From Ruegeria sp. Ofav3-42 (GTDB taxonomy: Bacteria > Pseudomonadota > Alphaproteobacteria > Rhodobacterales > Rhodobacteraceae): DNA of 64,000 bases. Of this stretch, positions 17,375-24,835 are shown in pieces. Where the stretch lies: assembly GCF_022347725.1 (NCBI RefSeq), contig NZ_JAKRGB010000001.1, positions 493,050 to 557,049 of the forward strand, read 5' to 3'. Below the pieces are notes generated by a model. It was given only the letters and a program-made list of their open reading frames with translations, had not been told where the DNA came from and ran no database searches. Made by a program: the position numbers and the translations under genes. Positions within the stretch are counted from its first letter, which is position 1; each line of letters starts with the position of its first letter.

Positions 17375-18466
17375 TCAGGCGTCCAGCGCGCGACAGTCCT
17401 GCGCAAGCCAGCCGATTTCGACTTCCTGCCCCGGTGACAGCCTGACAGCGTCCGGAGCGTTTCGGGTCTTGATGATGAAGTCGTCATTGCCCGCGACCGA
17501 CAGACGGAAACGGAAAACATCACCCATGTAGATGAACTCTTTCACCGTTGCCTTCAATGTATGCGCGTCCGCGTGCAGGCGGTCCTTGTTGAACTCAACC
17601 CGCTCGGGTCGGATCGACACTTTGGTCCGCTCACCAGCCGCGTGCACATTCACCGGTTTGGCGTCAATTTCAGATCCGTCGTCCAGCGCCACAACACAGG
17701 TGTCTCCGTCAATCGATTTAACAACGCCTTCCAACGTATTGTTTTCACCAATAAACTGCGCGACAAAGCTGTTTTCTGGCTCTTCATACAACAGATCCGG
17801 CGGCGCGAGTTGTTGAATGCGCCCGTCATCGAACACCGCCACCCGATCCGACATCGTCAGTGCTTCGGTCTGGTCGTGCGTCACGTATACGGTCGTGATG
17901 CCCAGATTGTGCGCCAGACGCGTGATTTCAAACTGCATATGTTCGCGCAGTTGCTTGTCGAGCGCGCCCAGAGGTTCGTCCATCAGAACCAGCTCGGGTT
18001 CGAAAACAAGCGCGCGGGCCAGCGCGATCCGCTGTTGCTGACCGCCCGACAACTGCGCCGGTCGGCGACTGCCAAAGGCCCCCATCTGAACCATGTCCAG
18101 CGCGCGCCTGACTTTTTCTTCCCGCTCGTCCTTGCCGATTTTCCGCACTTCCAAAGGAAAGGACAGGTTCTCGGCCACAGTCATGTGTGGGAACAAGGCG
18201 TAGTTCTGAAAAACCATGCCAATGCCGCGCTTATGCGGAGGGATGTTGTTGATTGGACGCCCGTCCAACATGATCTCGCCATGAGTGGCTGTTTCAAATC
18301 CTGCCAGCATCATCAGGCAAGTCGTTTTACCCGACCCCGAGGGCCCAAGCATTGTAAGAAACTCACCCTTTGGCATGGAAAGGTTGAGGTCTTTTACAAC
18401 GAGGATCTCACCATCATATGATTTTTGGACATGCTGAAACTCGACGAACGCTGCGTCATTTGACAT
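17375..18466 (-). CDS. ABC transporter ATP-binding protein, PotA-like
   Basis: A 363-residue ATPase with Walker A GPSGSGKTT (about 41-49), Q-loop VFQNYALFPH, signature LSGGQQQR, Walker B LVLMDEPLGALD and the switch histidine in VTHDQ. A TOBE_2 domain follows (about 280-355), as in PotA. It energises the importer whose other genes follow in the order ATPase, binding protein, permease, permease. It starts 149 bp after the racemase-like gene, so it may have its own promoter. Confidence 0.95.
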   Translation of the reverse strand: MSNDAAFVEFQHVQKSYDGEILVVKDLNLSMPKGEFLTMLGPSGSGKTTCLMMLAGFETATHGEIMLDGRPINNIPPHKRGIGMVFQNYALFPHMTVAENLSFPLEVRKIGKDEREEKVRRALDMVQMGAFGSRRPAQLSGGQQQRIALARALVFEPELVLMDEPLGALDKQLREHMQFEITRLAHNLGITTVYVTHDQTEALTMSDRVAVFDDGRIQQLAPPDLLYEEPENSFVAQFIGENNTLEGVVKSIDGDTCVVALDDGSEIDAKPVNVHAAGERTKVSIRPERVEFNKDRLHADAHTLKATVKEFIYMGDVFRFRLSVAGNDDFIIKTRNAPDAVRLSPGQEVEIGWLAQDCRALDA

Positions 18467-18615
18467 TTACCGAATTGTCTCCCCTGTGCGGTCCTTGCCT
18501 GCCCGGTTCATCCGGATCTCAAAGACCTGTCCGCCCCATTTAAGGACATGCGGGGCGCAGCACGCAACCAAAATATGTCACTCGTGTAACGATTGAGGTT
18601 CACCGTGCGTAAATC

Positions 18616-19323
18616 TCAGTCACAGTTCAACTTGCGCATGTGCCACGCAAGGCTTTGATTGCTGGACAAAACCGGTTTTTGCAACCGGTCCTGGACCTCA
18701 CCCAGAACATCAAAAGTTCTTAAATTTGTGCAGCTTATGAAAACAGCCTCAACCGATTTTTCCTGACCAAGTTTCATTGCCGCATCGATCACGGCCTGCC
18801 GGGAAATTCGGGCAACCATAGCCTCTTCGGCCTCGCCGAATGTACCAAAAACATCCATCGAAATGCCGTTTCCCGCAAAGGCATCTCGTAAGGGATCGTT
18901 CACTTCTTCGATGTAAGGAGACAACAGAGCGAACTTTCCGACACCGAGGTCGTGGGCACAGGCAGACGCAGCCCGCAAAGGGTTTGTGACAATCGCCGCA
19001 TCGCAGGTCTTTTGCACCATTCTTTCGACCTGCTCTGACCCGATGACAGAGCTGGCCGAGGTGCAGCCATATCCCACGACCCTGTAAGGCCTGGTCTTGG
19101 GCAGCAATTCCGCCGCAGCCGGCAGTGCCTTTTCCATATCCGCCAAAGTGTTGGTCGTCACTTCTTTTCCGCTGGGAATTCTGGACACGTAAATCGGGCA
19201 GGTCCGGTCCGAAAAATACGCGGCGAACTCGGGTTCCAGCGTTTCGTCGGTCTGCAAAACGATCAACCCCATCGGTGATGCCGCCGGGTCGTCTGCGTCG
19301 ATTGAATAGGGTAAGCGCGTCAT
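18616..19323 (-). CDS. Asp/Glu racemase-superfamily protein, EutA/arylmalonate decarboxylase-like
   Basis: A 235-residue protein beginning MTRLPYSID, started at the ATG at 19323 that overlaps the stop of the upstream M24 gene (ATGA). Two half-sites typical of the Asp/Glu/hydantoin racemase superfamily are visible: GYGCTSASSVIG (first catalytic Cys) and FISCTNLRTFD (second Cys). This two-Cys pattern with TS/TN neighbours is that of maleate isomerase and of EutA from ectoine-use clusters. Its reaction is not established; racemisation or isomerisation of an amino-acid intermediate is plausible. It is the third gene of a tightly overlapping trio with an M24 peptidase and a PLP lyase. Confidence 0.85.
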   Translation of the reverse strand: MTRLPYSIDADDPAASPMGLIVLQTDETLEPEFAAYFSDRTCPIYVSRIPSGKEVTTNTLADMEKALPAAAELLPKTRPYRVVGYGCTSASSVIGSEQVERMVQKTCDAAIVTNPLRAASACAHDLGVGKFALLSPYIEEVNDPLRDAFAGNGISMDVFGTFGEAEEAMVARISRQAVIDAAMKLGQEKSVEAVFISCTNLRTFDVLGEVQDRLQKPVLSSNQSLAWHMRKLNCD

Positions 19324-20465
19324 ATCTCGGGCAACTCCAGTTCCGCGCGAGGGCTTATAAAGCGGGGCGCCTCCTCGGTTATGACAATGTTTTCTTCGTG
19401 AACGAGAATTTTCCCGCCAACGGCGATCCCCGGCTCGAGGGTCAGAACCATTCCGGGTTCCAGCACCGTGTGGTCGGTCGGAATCAGAGAAGGCCACTCC
19501 GTCAGCGACATACCCAGTCCATGCCCCAAACGCCCCGCCCCGGTATCGGCATCGTGGCGCGAAAGGACCGAGTTCATAGCATGAAACAGATCGGCGGCAG
19601 TCGCACCTGGACGGGCGATGTCAAATGCGGCATCCGAAGCCTCAATCAGCGCTGAGTATGCACTCCGAACCTGCGAACTGGCCGGGCCGATCGACCAGTT
19701 GCGGTCGTAATCGCTGAAATACCCATCCCAGACCAGACCGGTGTCCAGCATCAGAACGTCGCCTTGCTGCAGCAGCGTATCAGCTGCCGGAGAAATCACG
19801 TCAGTGTAACCTCCCTGCTCCGCGCCGCCAGCAAGGTACGGTACCCAATCCGCGCCTTCCTCAAGACACAACATCTGGAACCGACGGAAAACTGCATCCA
19901 GCCCATCGCCCTCACCAGCTATTTCGGGAACGCGTTGAAATGCGCGTCCGGCAATGGCACAGGCCGTTTCGATTTTGGAGATTTCGGCGGGCGATTTGAC
20001 CATGCGCAGCGCCCGGACGATTCCCTCATCGCCACACAGATCGCGCTTATCCACTGCCTCCTGCAGTCGACGGAAATCTGCCAATGGCATACGGACGTGT
20101 GTTTCATGTCCGTCGGGCAAACCGATTCTGCCGTCCGTTGGGGCAACTTCGCGCAGGGCATCGGCCAAAAGGCTAACGCCATCATCAGTCAAATCCGGAG
20201 CGGCCCAGGTACGGATGTCGTCTATCCAGGTATCCGCCATAAGCGCGGCCCCGATCGACGGGATTACGGCGATTGGCTTGCCGCTGGCGGGAACGATCAG
20301 GAACCAAGGGCGTGTCGGACTTTCCCAAAAACGGGTCAGGTAACCCGTGAAATATCGGATTTCGGGTTCCGTCGTCAGTAACAGCGCCGAAAGCTGGGCG
20401 TCGCGCATCATACTCTGCGCGCGTTCCGTCCGCGTGGCGAATTCTGACGCGTCGAACCCCCTCAT
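19320..20465 (-). CDS. M24 family (Xaa-Pro dipeptidase-like) metallopeptidase
   Basis: A 381-residue 'pita-bread' protein. The C-terminal half keeps the five metal ligands of active M24 enzymes: Asp in LMLDTGL, Asp in FSDYDRNW, His in GRLGHGLGM, Glu in LTLEPGI and Glu in HEENIVIT. Thus, unlike the creatinase further downstream, it should use two metal ions and cleave an amide or Xaa-Pro-like bond. It overlaps the PLP-lyase gene before it and the racemase-like gene after it by four bases each. That coupling argues for an intracellular catabolic substrate and not general peptide turnover. Confidence 0.88.
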   Translation of the reverse strand: MRGFDASEFATRTERAQSMMRDAQLSALLLTTEPEIRYFTGYLTRFWESPTRPWFLIVPASGKPIAVIPSIGAALMADTWIDDIRTWAAPDLTDDGVSLLADALREVAPTDGRIGLPDGHETHVRMPLADFRRLQEAVDKRDLCGDEGIVRALRMVKSPAEISKIETACAIAGRAFQRVPEIAGEGDGLDAVFRRFQMLCLEEGADWVPYLAGGAEQGGYTDVISPAADTLLQQGDVLMLDTGLVWDGYFSDYDRNWSIGPASSQVRSAYSALIEASDAAFDIARPGATAADLFHAMNSVLSRHDADTGAGRLGHGLGMSLTEWPSLIPTDHTVLEPGMVLTLEPGIAVGGKILVHEENIVITEEAPRFISPRAELELPEI

Positions 20466-21505
20466 TCAGCGACCTCGGAGAGGATGCACAAGACCCGCGC
20501 GTCCGGGCCAATTCCCAAAGCGGCGCGCACATCGGCGTTCATGACGGCAGCGACCCCAGCCCCTCCGGACGCCGTTGTGGTAATGCCCGCATTCGCCATT
20601 GCGGGAAGCGCGCGCGAAACTTCGTCATCGCTCAGTGTCAGGAAACTGTCCGCATCACGGGCCAAACCGTTCAATGCAATCAGAGAAGGTTCCTTGCAGT
20701 CCAGACGCCCCATGATGCTGTCCGGGCCATCCGCGAATATACAAGCGCCTGCGTCGATACTCGCCTGCAGCGCAGGTGCTGCATCAGGTTCAACCACGAT
20801 GATCTGAGGCTCATCGTCCCAAACCTTGCGCGCATAAGCAGCCACCGCCCCGGCCATACCGCCGACACCGGCCTGCAGCATGACATGTGTCGGTGTTTGA
20901 GGACATTGCTCGGCAGCTTCGGCGGCCATCTTCAAATAGCCCTCCATCAGCGTGTACGGCAACTCATAGTATCCGTCCCATGAGCTGTCTGACAGCAAAG
21001 TCCATCCGTTATGCTGCGCGGCCTCGCTGGCTGCATCCATACTGGCGGCGTAGTCTGCGCCGCTTCGCACAACCTCAGCACCTTGAGCCCGCAGGCGATC
21101 TGCAAAACTCTCGGGCACGGTTTCCGCAATGTAGACAACAGCTTTCGCGCCGAACTTCTTGGCACCCGCCGCGACGCTTAGGCCATGATTTCCCGCACTG
21201 GCCGTTACATATGTGCGGCCAGACAATGTGGCGATATCTGGTGCCTCGGCCAGATCTGCGGCGTGACGGGCAATGACATAGGCCGCCCCCAGCGCCTTGA
21301 ACGACCCCATATTCATCCGGCTACGTTCATCCTTGATCCACAGGTCTGCGACCTCGGCCAATCCGTCGACCCGAACCAAAGGGGTTTCGCCAGACGGCAA
21401 ACAGCGCGTCATCAAGTCCGAGGCACGCGCCACATCGGTCGAAGGAAACGGTGCGCCATCGATCAGCTTTGGACCGCCGCGGTAGGGGTTGGATGAGATT
21501 TTCAA
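20462..21505 (-). CDS. PLP-dependent lyase, diaminopropionate ammonia-lyase-like
   Basis: A 347-residue fold-type II PLP enzyme. The PLP lysine lies in NMGSFKALGAAY, and the ASAGNHGLSVA phosphate/active-site loop follows. The blocks GWTLLSDSSWDGYYELP and PTHVMLQAGVGGMAG match the diaminopropionate ammonia-lyase (YgeX) pattern better than that of threonine dehydratase. That family turns 2,3-diaminopropionate into pyruvate and ammonia. I place the start at the TTG at 21505, preceded by GGGAAG; the longer upstream frame has no conserved residues. First gene of the leftward trio; the divergent DoeA-like gene starts 85 bp away. Confidence 0.87.
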   Translation of the reverse strand: MKISSNPYRGGPKLIDGAPFPSTDVARASDLMTRCLPSGETPLVRVDGLAEVADLWIKDERSRMNMGSFKALGAAYVIARHAADLAEAPDIATLSGRTYVTASAGNHGLSVAAGAKKFGAKAVVYIAETVPESFADRLRAQGAEVVRSGADYAASMDAASEAAQHNGWTLLSDSSWDGYYELPYTLMEGYLKMAAEAAEQCPQTPTHVMLQAGVGGMAGAVAAYARKVWDDEPQIIVVEPDAAPALQASIDAGACIFADGPDSIMGRLDCKEPSLIALNGLARDADSFLTLSDDEVSRALPAMANAGITTTASGGAGVAAVMNADVRAALGIGPDARVLCILSEVAE

Positions 21506-21590
21506 TTTGGTGTCTTCCCTGTGATGCCCATTGACGTGATCGCATTCGTCAAGTTCTGTCAACAAAACTCGCCCCAGACAGGAGCTCAAA
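21506..21590. promoter_or_regulatory. Divergent promoter region of the two catabolic units
   Basis: 85 bp between the TTG start of the PLP lyase (leftward) and the ATG of the DoeA-like gene (rightward). It must hold promoters or operators for both, plus a CAGGAG ribosome-binding site for the rightward gene. I see no clear palindrome. Confidence 0.4.
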
Positions 21591-22775
21591 ATGCCCCACC
21601 CTGATCCGGCTTTCAGCCGTGCCGAGTACGACCACAGATTGGCCAAGACGCGTGCCGCCATGTCTGCCGCGGGACTGGACGCGGTGTTTGTCGAGGATCC
21701 GTCGAACATGGCGTGGCTGACCGGTTATGAAGGCTGGTCATTCTATGTGCACCAAGGGGTTCTGATTCTGCACGACGCCGACCCGATCTGGTGGGGTAGA
21801 AATCAGGATGCCAACGGGGCGCGTAGAACGGTATGGATGGCGGATGATCGAATCCGTGGCTATGCGGACGAGTACGTGCAATCGACCGTTCGCCACCCCA
21901 TGCAGGACCTTGCCGCGCTGATTGCAGATATTGGCCTGCAAAAAGGGCGCATCGGGGTTGAACTGGACAATTACTACTATTCGGCCAAGGCGCACCTGAC
22001 GCTGATGGCAGAACTCCCCGAGGCGAAGTTGATCGATGCAAACGCGTTGGTGAATTGGCAACGCGCGGTAAAATCTGACGAAGAAATTGCGCTGATGCGA
22101 AAGGCCGCCCGGATTTCGGAACATGTCATTGACGGTGTTCTGGACCGCATAGAGCCGGGCATGCGCAAGAATGATCTCGTCGCACAAATCTACCACGATG
22201 CCATAACAGGCGTTGATGACGCTTGGGGCGATTACGCAGCCATCGTTCCTCTGCTCCCGTCCGGTGCCGACGCTGCCGCCCCACACCTGACATGGGATGG
22301 CGCGCCGTTCAAATCGGGTGAGTGCACGTTTTTCGAGCTATCCGGCTGCTATCGCCGATATCACGCACCGTTCTGCCGGTCCGTGTTTCTGGGTGATCCG
22401 CCCGATCATCTGCTTCGGGCCGAAGCGGCTTTGGTCGAAGGGCTGGAGGCCGGGCTGGATGCAGCCCGCGCCGGTAATCAGGCGCGCGACATTGCATTGG
22501 CGCTGGCTGCCCCTCTGGAGCGGGCCGGGATTGAACGCGGCGCGCGGTGTGGGTATCCGGTCGGCCTCAGTTATCCGCCGGACTGGGGTGAACGCACGAT
22601 ATCCCTACGCCCCGAGGATGAGACTGTTTTGGAGCCCGGCATGACATTCCACTTCATGCCCGGCCTCTGGATGGATGATTGGGGCCTTGAAATCACCGAG
22701 TCGATCCTGATCACTGAAACCGGGCCTGCCGGGTGTTTCTGTAGCCGTCCCAGAAAGCTGTTCGTTAAGCCATGA
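21591..22775 (+). CDS. M24-fold hydrolase, ectoine hydrolase (DoeA/EutD)-like
   Basis: A 394-residue pita-bread protein. It has the blocks I associate with ectoine hydrolase DoeA: NMAWLTGYEGWSFYVHQ near the N-terminus, VELDNYYYSAKAH in the middle, and PHLTWDG, YPVGLSYPPDWGERT and FHFMPGLWMDDWGLE at the end. DoeA opens the ectoine ring to N-acetyl-diaminobutyrate. Several M24 metal ligands are missing (FFELSGC in place of the Asp motif), as expected for this metal-free amidase branch. The stop overlaps the next gene (ATGA). No other eut/doe gene of the standard order, such as doeB, doeC or doeD, is adjacent, so the true substrate may be an ectoine-like cyclic amidine or another amide. Confidence 0.85.
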   Translation: MPHPDPAFSRAEYDHRLAKTRAAMSAAGLDAVFVEDPSNMAWLTGYEGWSFYVHQGVLILHDADPIWWGRNQDANGARRTVWMADDRIRGYADEYVQSTVRHPMQDLAALIADIGLQKGRIGVELDNYYYSAKAHLTLMAELPEAKLIDANALVNWQRAVKSDEEIALMRKAARISEHVIDGVLDRIEPGMRKNDLVAQIYHDAITGVDDAWGDYAAIVPLLPSGADAAAPHLTWDGAPFKSGECTFFELSGCYRRYHAPFCRSVFLGDPPDHLLRAEAALVEGLEAGLDAARAGNQARDIALALAAPLERAGIERGARCGYPVGLSYPPDWGERTISLRPEDETVLEPGMTFHFMPGLWMDDWGLEITESILITETGPAGCFCSRPRKLFVKP

Positions 22776-23929
22776 GTGTACAAAAATCCAAAGAAATCCT
22801 CGCCGACCTGATCGCCTTTGAAACGGTGTCTGCGGACTCGAATCTGGACATGATCGGTTATCTGACCCAACGGCTGGAAGCGCTGGGTGCGCGCTGTATC
22901 GAAACCCGTGACGAAACTGGCAAAAAGGCCAATGTGTTTGCCACGTTAGGACCGGACATGCCGGGCGGCATCCTTTTGTCCGGCCATACGGATGTGGTTC
23001 CGGTGGCCGATCAGGACTGGACCTCTGATCCCTTTCAGGTGACCGAGCGTGATGGCAAGCTCTACGGCCGCGGCACTTGCGACATGAAGGGGTTCATTGC
23101 GGCCGCACTGGCCTTTGGCGAAACCCTGGATGCCAGCAAGCTGACCCAACCGCTGCACTTTGCCTTTACGTATGACGAAGAGGTCGGCTGTCTTGGCGCG
23201 CAAACCCTCGTCAATGATCTGTCCGAGCGTGGCATTGTCCCGGACATCGCCATTATTGGCGAACCCACCGAGATGCGGGTGATCGAGGGTCACAAGGGCT
23301 GCTTTGAATACACGACTCGGTTCACGGGATTGGAGGGGCACAGCTCGGCCCCGGATGACGGCGTGAATGCTGCGGAATATGCCGCGCGCTATATCGGAAA
23401 GCTGTTGGAACTGCGCCATATCCTCAAGTCGCGAGCACCAACCGACGGCCGGTTCGAGCCGCCCTGGACAACAGTCAATATCGGACAAATCTCAGGCGGC
23501 GTTGCGCACAATGTCATCGCCAGCAAGGCAGAGGTCGCGTGGGAGATGCGCCCCGTGCAGGCCAGCGATGCGGACCTCGTCAAAAGTACGCTCGCCGACT
23601 ACGTCGAGCATTCTCTGCTGCCCGCGATGCAGGCGGTTCACAGCGAGTCAAGCATCACGCAAAAAGCCGTCGCCGAGGTCGAAGGCCTTGAACCCATGGA
23701 GGAAAACGCGGCCCGCGATCTGGTTGCAGAACTGACGGGCGCGAATGGAACCGGTGTCGTCGCCTTTGCGACCGAAGCCGGGCTTTTCCAGAAACTGGGC
23801 GTGCACGCGATCGTGTGCGGACCGGGATCTATCGCACAGGCGCACAAGGCGGACGAGTTTTTGGAGATCGAACAGTTGGACCTGTGCTGCCGAATGCTGA
23901 ACCGGTTGGGACGCCGCCTGATGGGTTAA
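22772..23929 (+). CDS. ArgE/DapE-type M20 deacetylase (acetylornithine deacetylase-like)
   Basis: A 385-residue M20 metallohydrolase. Metal and catalytic residues are visible: His72 in SGHTDVVP, Asp104 in GRGTCDMKG, Glu136/Glu137 in YDEEVGC and the GEPTE motif. A dimerisation domain with the FTGLEGHSSAP motif sits in the middle. Acetylornithine deacetylases remove an N-acetyl group from a basic amino acid. Overlapping the DoeA-like gene by four bases, it could deacylate the ring-opened product. In described ectoine clusters that step is done by DoeB, a member of an unrelated (AstE/AspA) family, so this is a variant or a different pathway. Confidence 0.9.
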   Translation: MSVQKSKEILADLIAFETVSADSNLDMIGYLTQRLEALGARCIETRDETGKKANVFATLGPDMPGGILLSGHTDVVPVADQDWTSDPFQVTERDGKLYGRGTCDMKGFIAAALAFGETLDASKLTQPLHFAFTYDEEVGCLGAQTLVNDLSERGIVPDIAIIGEPTEMRVIEGHKGCFEYTTRFTGLEGHSSAPDDGVNAAEYAARYIGKLLELRHILKSRAPTDGRFEPPWTTVNIGQISGGVAHNVIASKAEVAWEMRPVQASDADLVKSTLADYVEHSLLPAMQAVHSESSITQKAVAEVEGLEPMEENAARDLVAELTGANGTGVVAFATEAGLFQKLGVHAIVCGPGSIAQAHKADEFLEIEQLDLCCRMLNRLGRRLMG

Positions 23930-24792
23930 GCGGTCCCGTGCGAGCGGTCGTATTTTGACCGATCCGGCTGCACATGAGCGGCGTGTGCGTCTTCGCCGGG
24001 GTCATAGACCTCCATCAACAGCGGATAGCAGGCCGCTACGTCCGAGGAGTGCTCAGACGAACAATCCCCGCCGGGGCACGCCGACAGCCCGACAATCAGG
24101 TCAATCTCAGCGTAGAACTCAAGGTAATCGCCGGGCCGAACCGGGCTGGCCTTCATGAAATACTGGCCGGTGTCACGCGTGAACCCTGTGCACATGAACA
24201 CGTTCAGCACATCATGCACCAGCATTTCCGCCTCGTGCAGCGGCAAGTTGCAGTGACTTGCCAATGCGCGCGTCAGGTTTGAGTGACAGCAGTAGTGATA
24301 GTCGTCACCTGAGAGCAGACGACCCGTATACGGATCACACCGCGTCCCGATCACGTCATGGACCGAGCCGCCGTAGGCGTCAAATCCATACCAGTCCAAC
24401 GTATCTGCAACGATGGTTGCCATGGGCCGCATGTTGGGGAAACTCGACCACATCCGATCACCGGTTGACAGGTGTGTGCCATGCAGAGCGCGGGTTTTGC
24501 CGGAGTAGAACCGCTCAGTCAGGTCGTGTTTGTTCCACATGTTCAGGTCACCGACCTGCGGTCCATCCACCGAAACCACTCGGACAAAAGCACCAGCCGG
24601 AACCTCGATACACGCCGCGTCGCGGGGCGCCGCGGTGACTTCCGCGGTCTTGGTCGCGCCCTCGCGAAGTTTTTGCAAAGCGCCCAGATCAGGCTGCCTC
24701 AGTGTGTCTGGCGGATAACAGATAACCGGTGTGATCGCCTTGCGTTCCGACGCGTCTTGCGGCGGCGGGAAGTTTGGTTTTGCAAGTTTCAT
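23926..24792 (-). CDS. DUF1989 (urea carboxylase-associated) family protein
   Basis: A 288-residue soluble protein. After about 55 residues comes the DUF1989 core: a GAFVRVVSVDGPQVGDLNMW block, GTRCDPYTGRLL, a Cys/His-rich YHYCCHSNL, HDVLNVFMCTGF, and GDYLEFYAEIDLIVGLSACPGGDC. The paired homologues UAAP1/UAAP2 near urea carboxylase are now known as carboxyguanidine deiminase subunits, so a metal-dependent C-N hydrolase acting on a carboxylated or guanidino group is a fair inference; here there is only one copy and no urea carboxylase. The gene converges on, and overlaps by four bases, the ArgE-like gene. It is the last gene of the leftward flavin-monooxygenase operon. Confidence 0.83.
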   Translation of the reverse strand: MKLAKPNFPPPQDASERKAITPVICYPPDTLRQPDLGALQKLREGATKTAEVTAAPRDAACIEVPAGAFVRVVSVDGPQVGDLNMWNKHDLTERFYSGKTRALHGTHLSTGDRMWSSFPNMRPMATIVADTLDWYGFDAYGGSVHDVIGTRCDPYTGRLLSGDDYHYCCHSNLTRALASHCNLPLHEAEMLVHDVLNVFMCTGFTRDTGQYFMKASPVRPGDYLEFYAEIDLIVGLSACPGGDCSSEHSSDVAACYPLLMEVYDPGEDAHAAHVQPDRSKYDRSHGTA

Positions 24793-24835
24793 AAGCGCCT
24801 CCCTTCCCGGCCTAAAGCCCTGCTTTTGCGAATCT

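Noticed and set aside
17561..18421. 286-codon plus-strand frame opposite the PotA-like ATPase
   Set aside because: The opposite strand encodes all ABC ATPase motifs in order; this frame has none.
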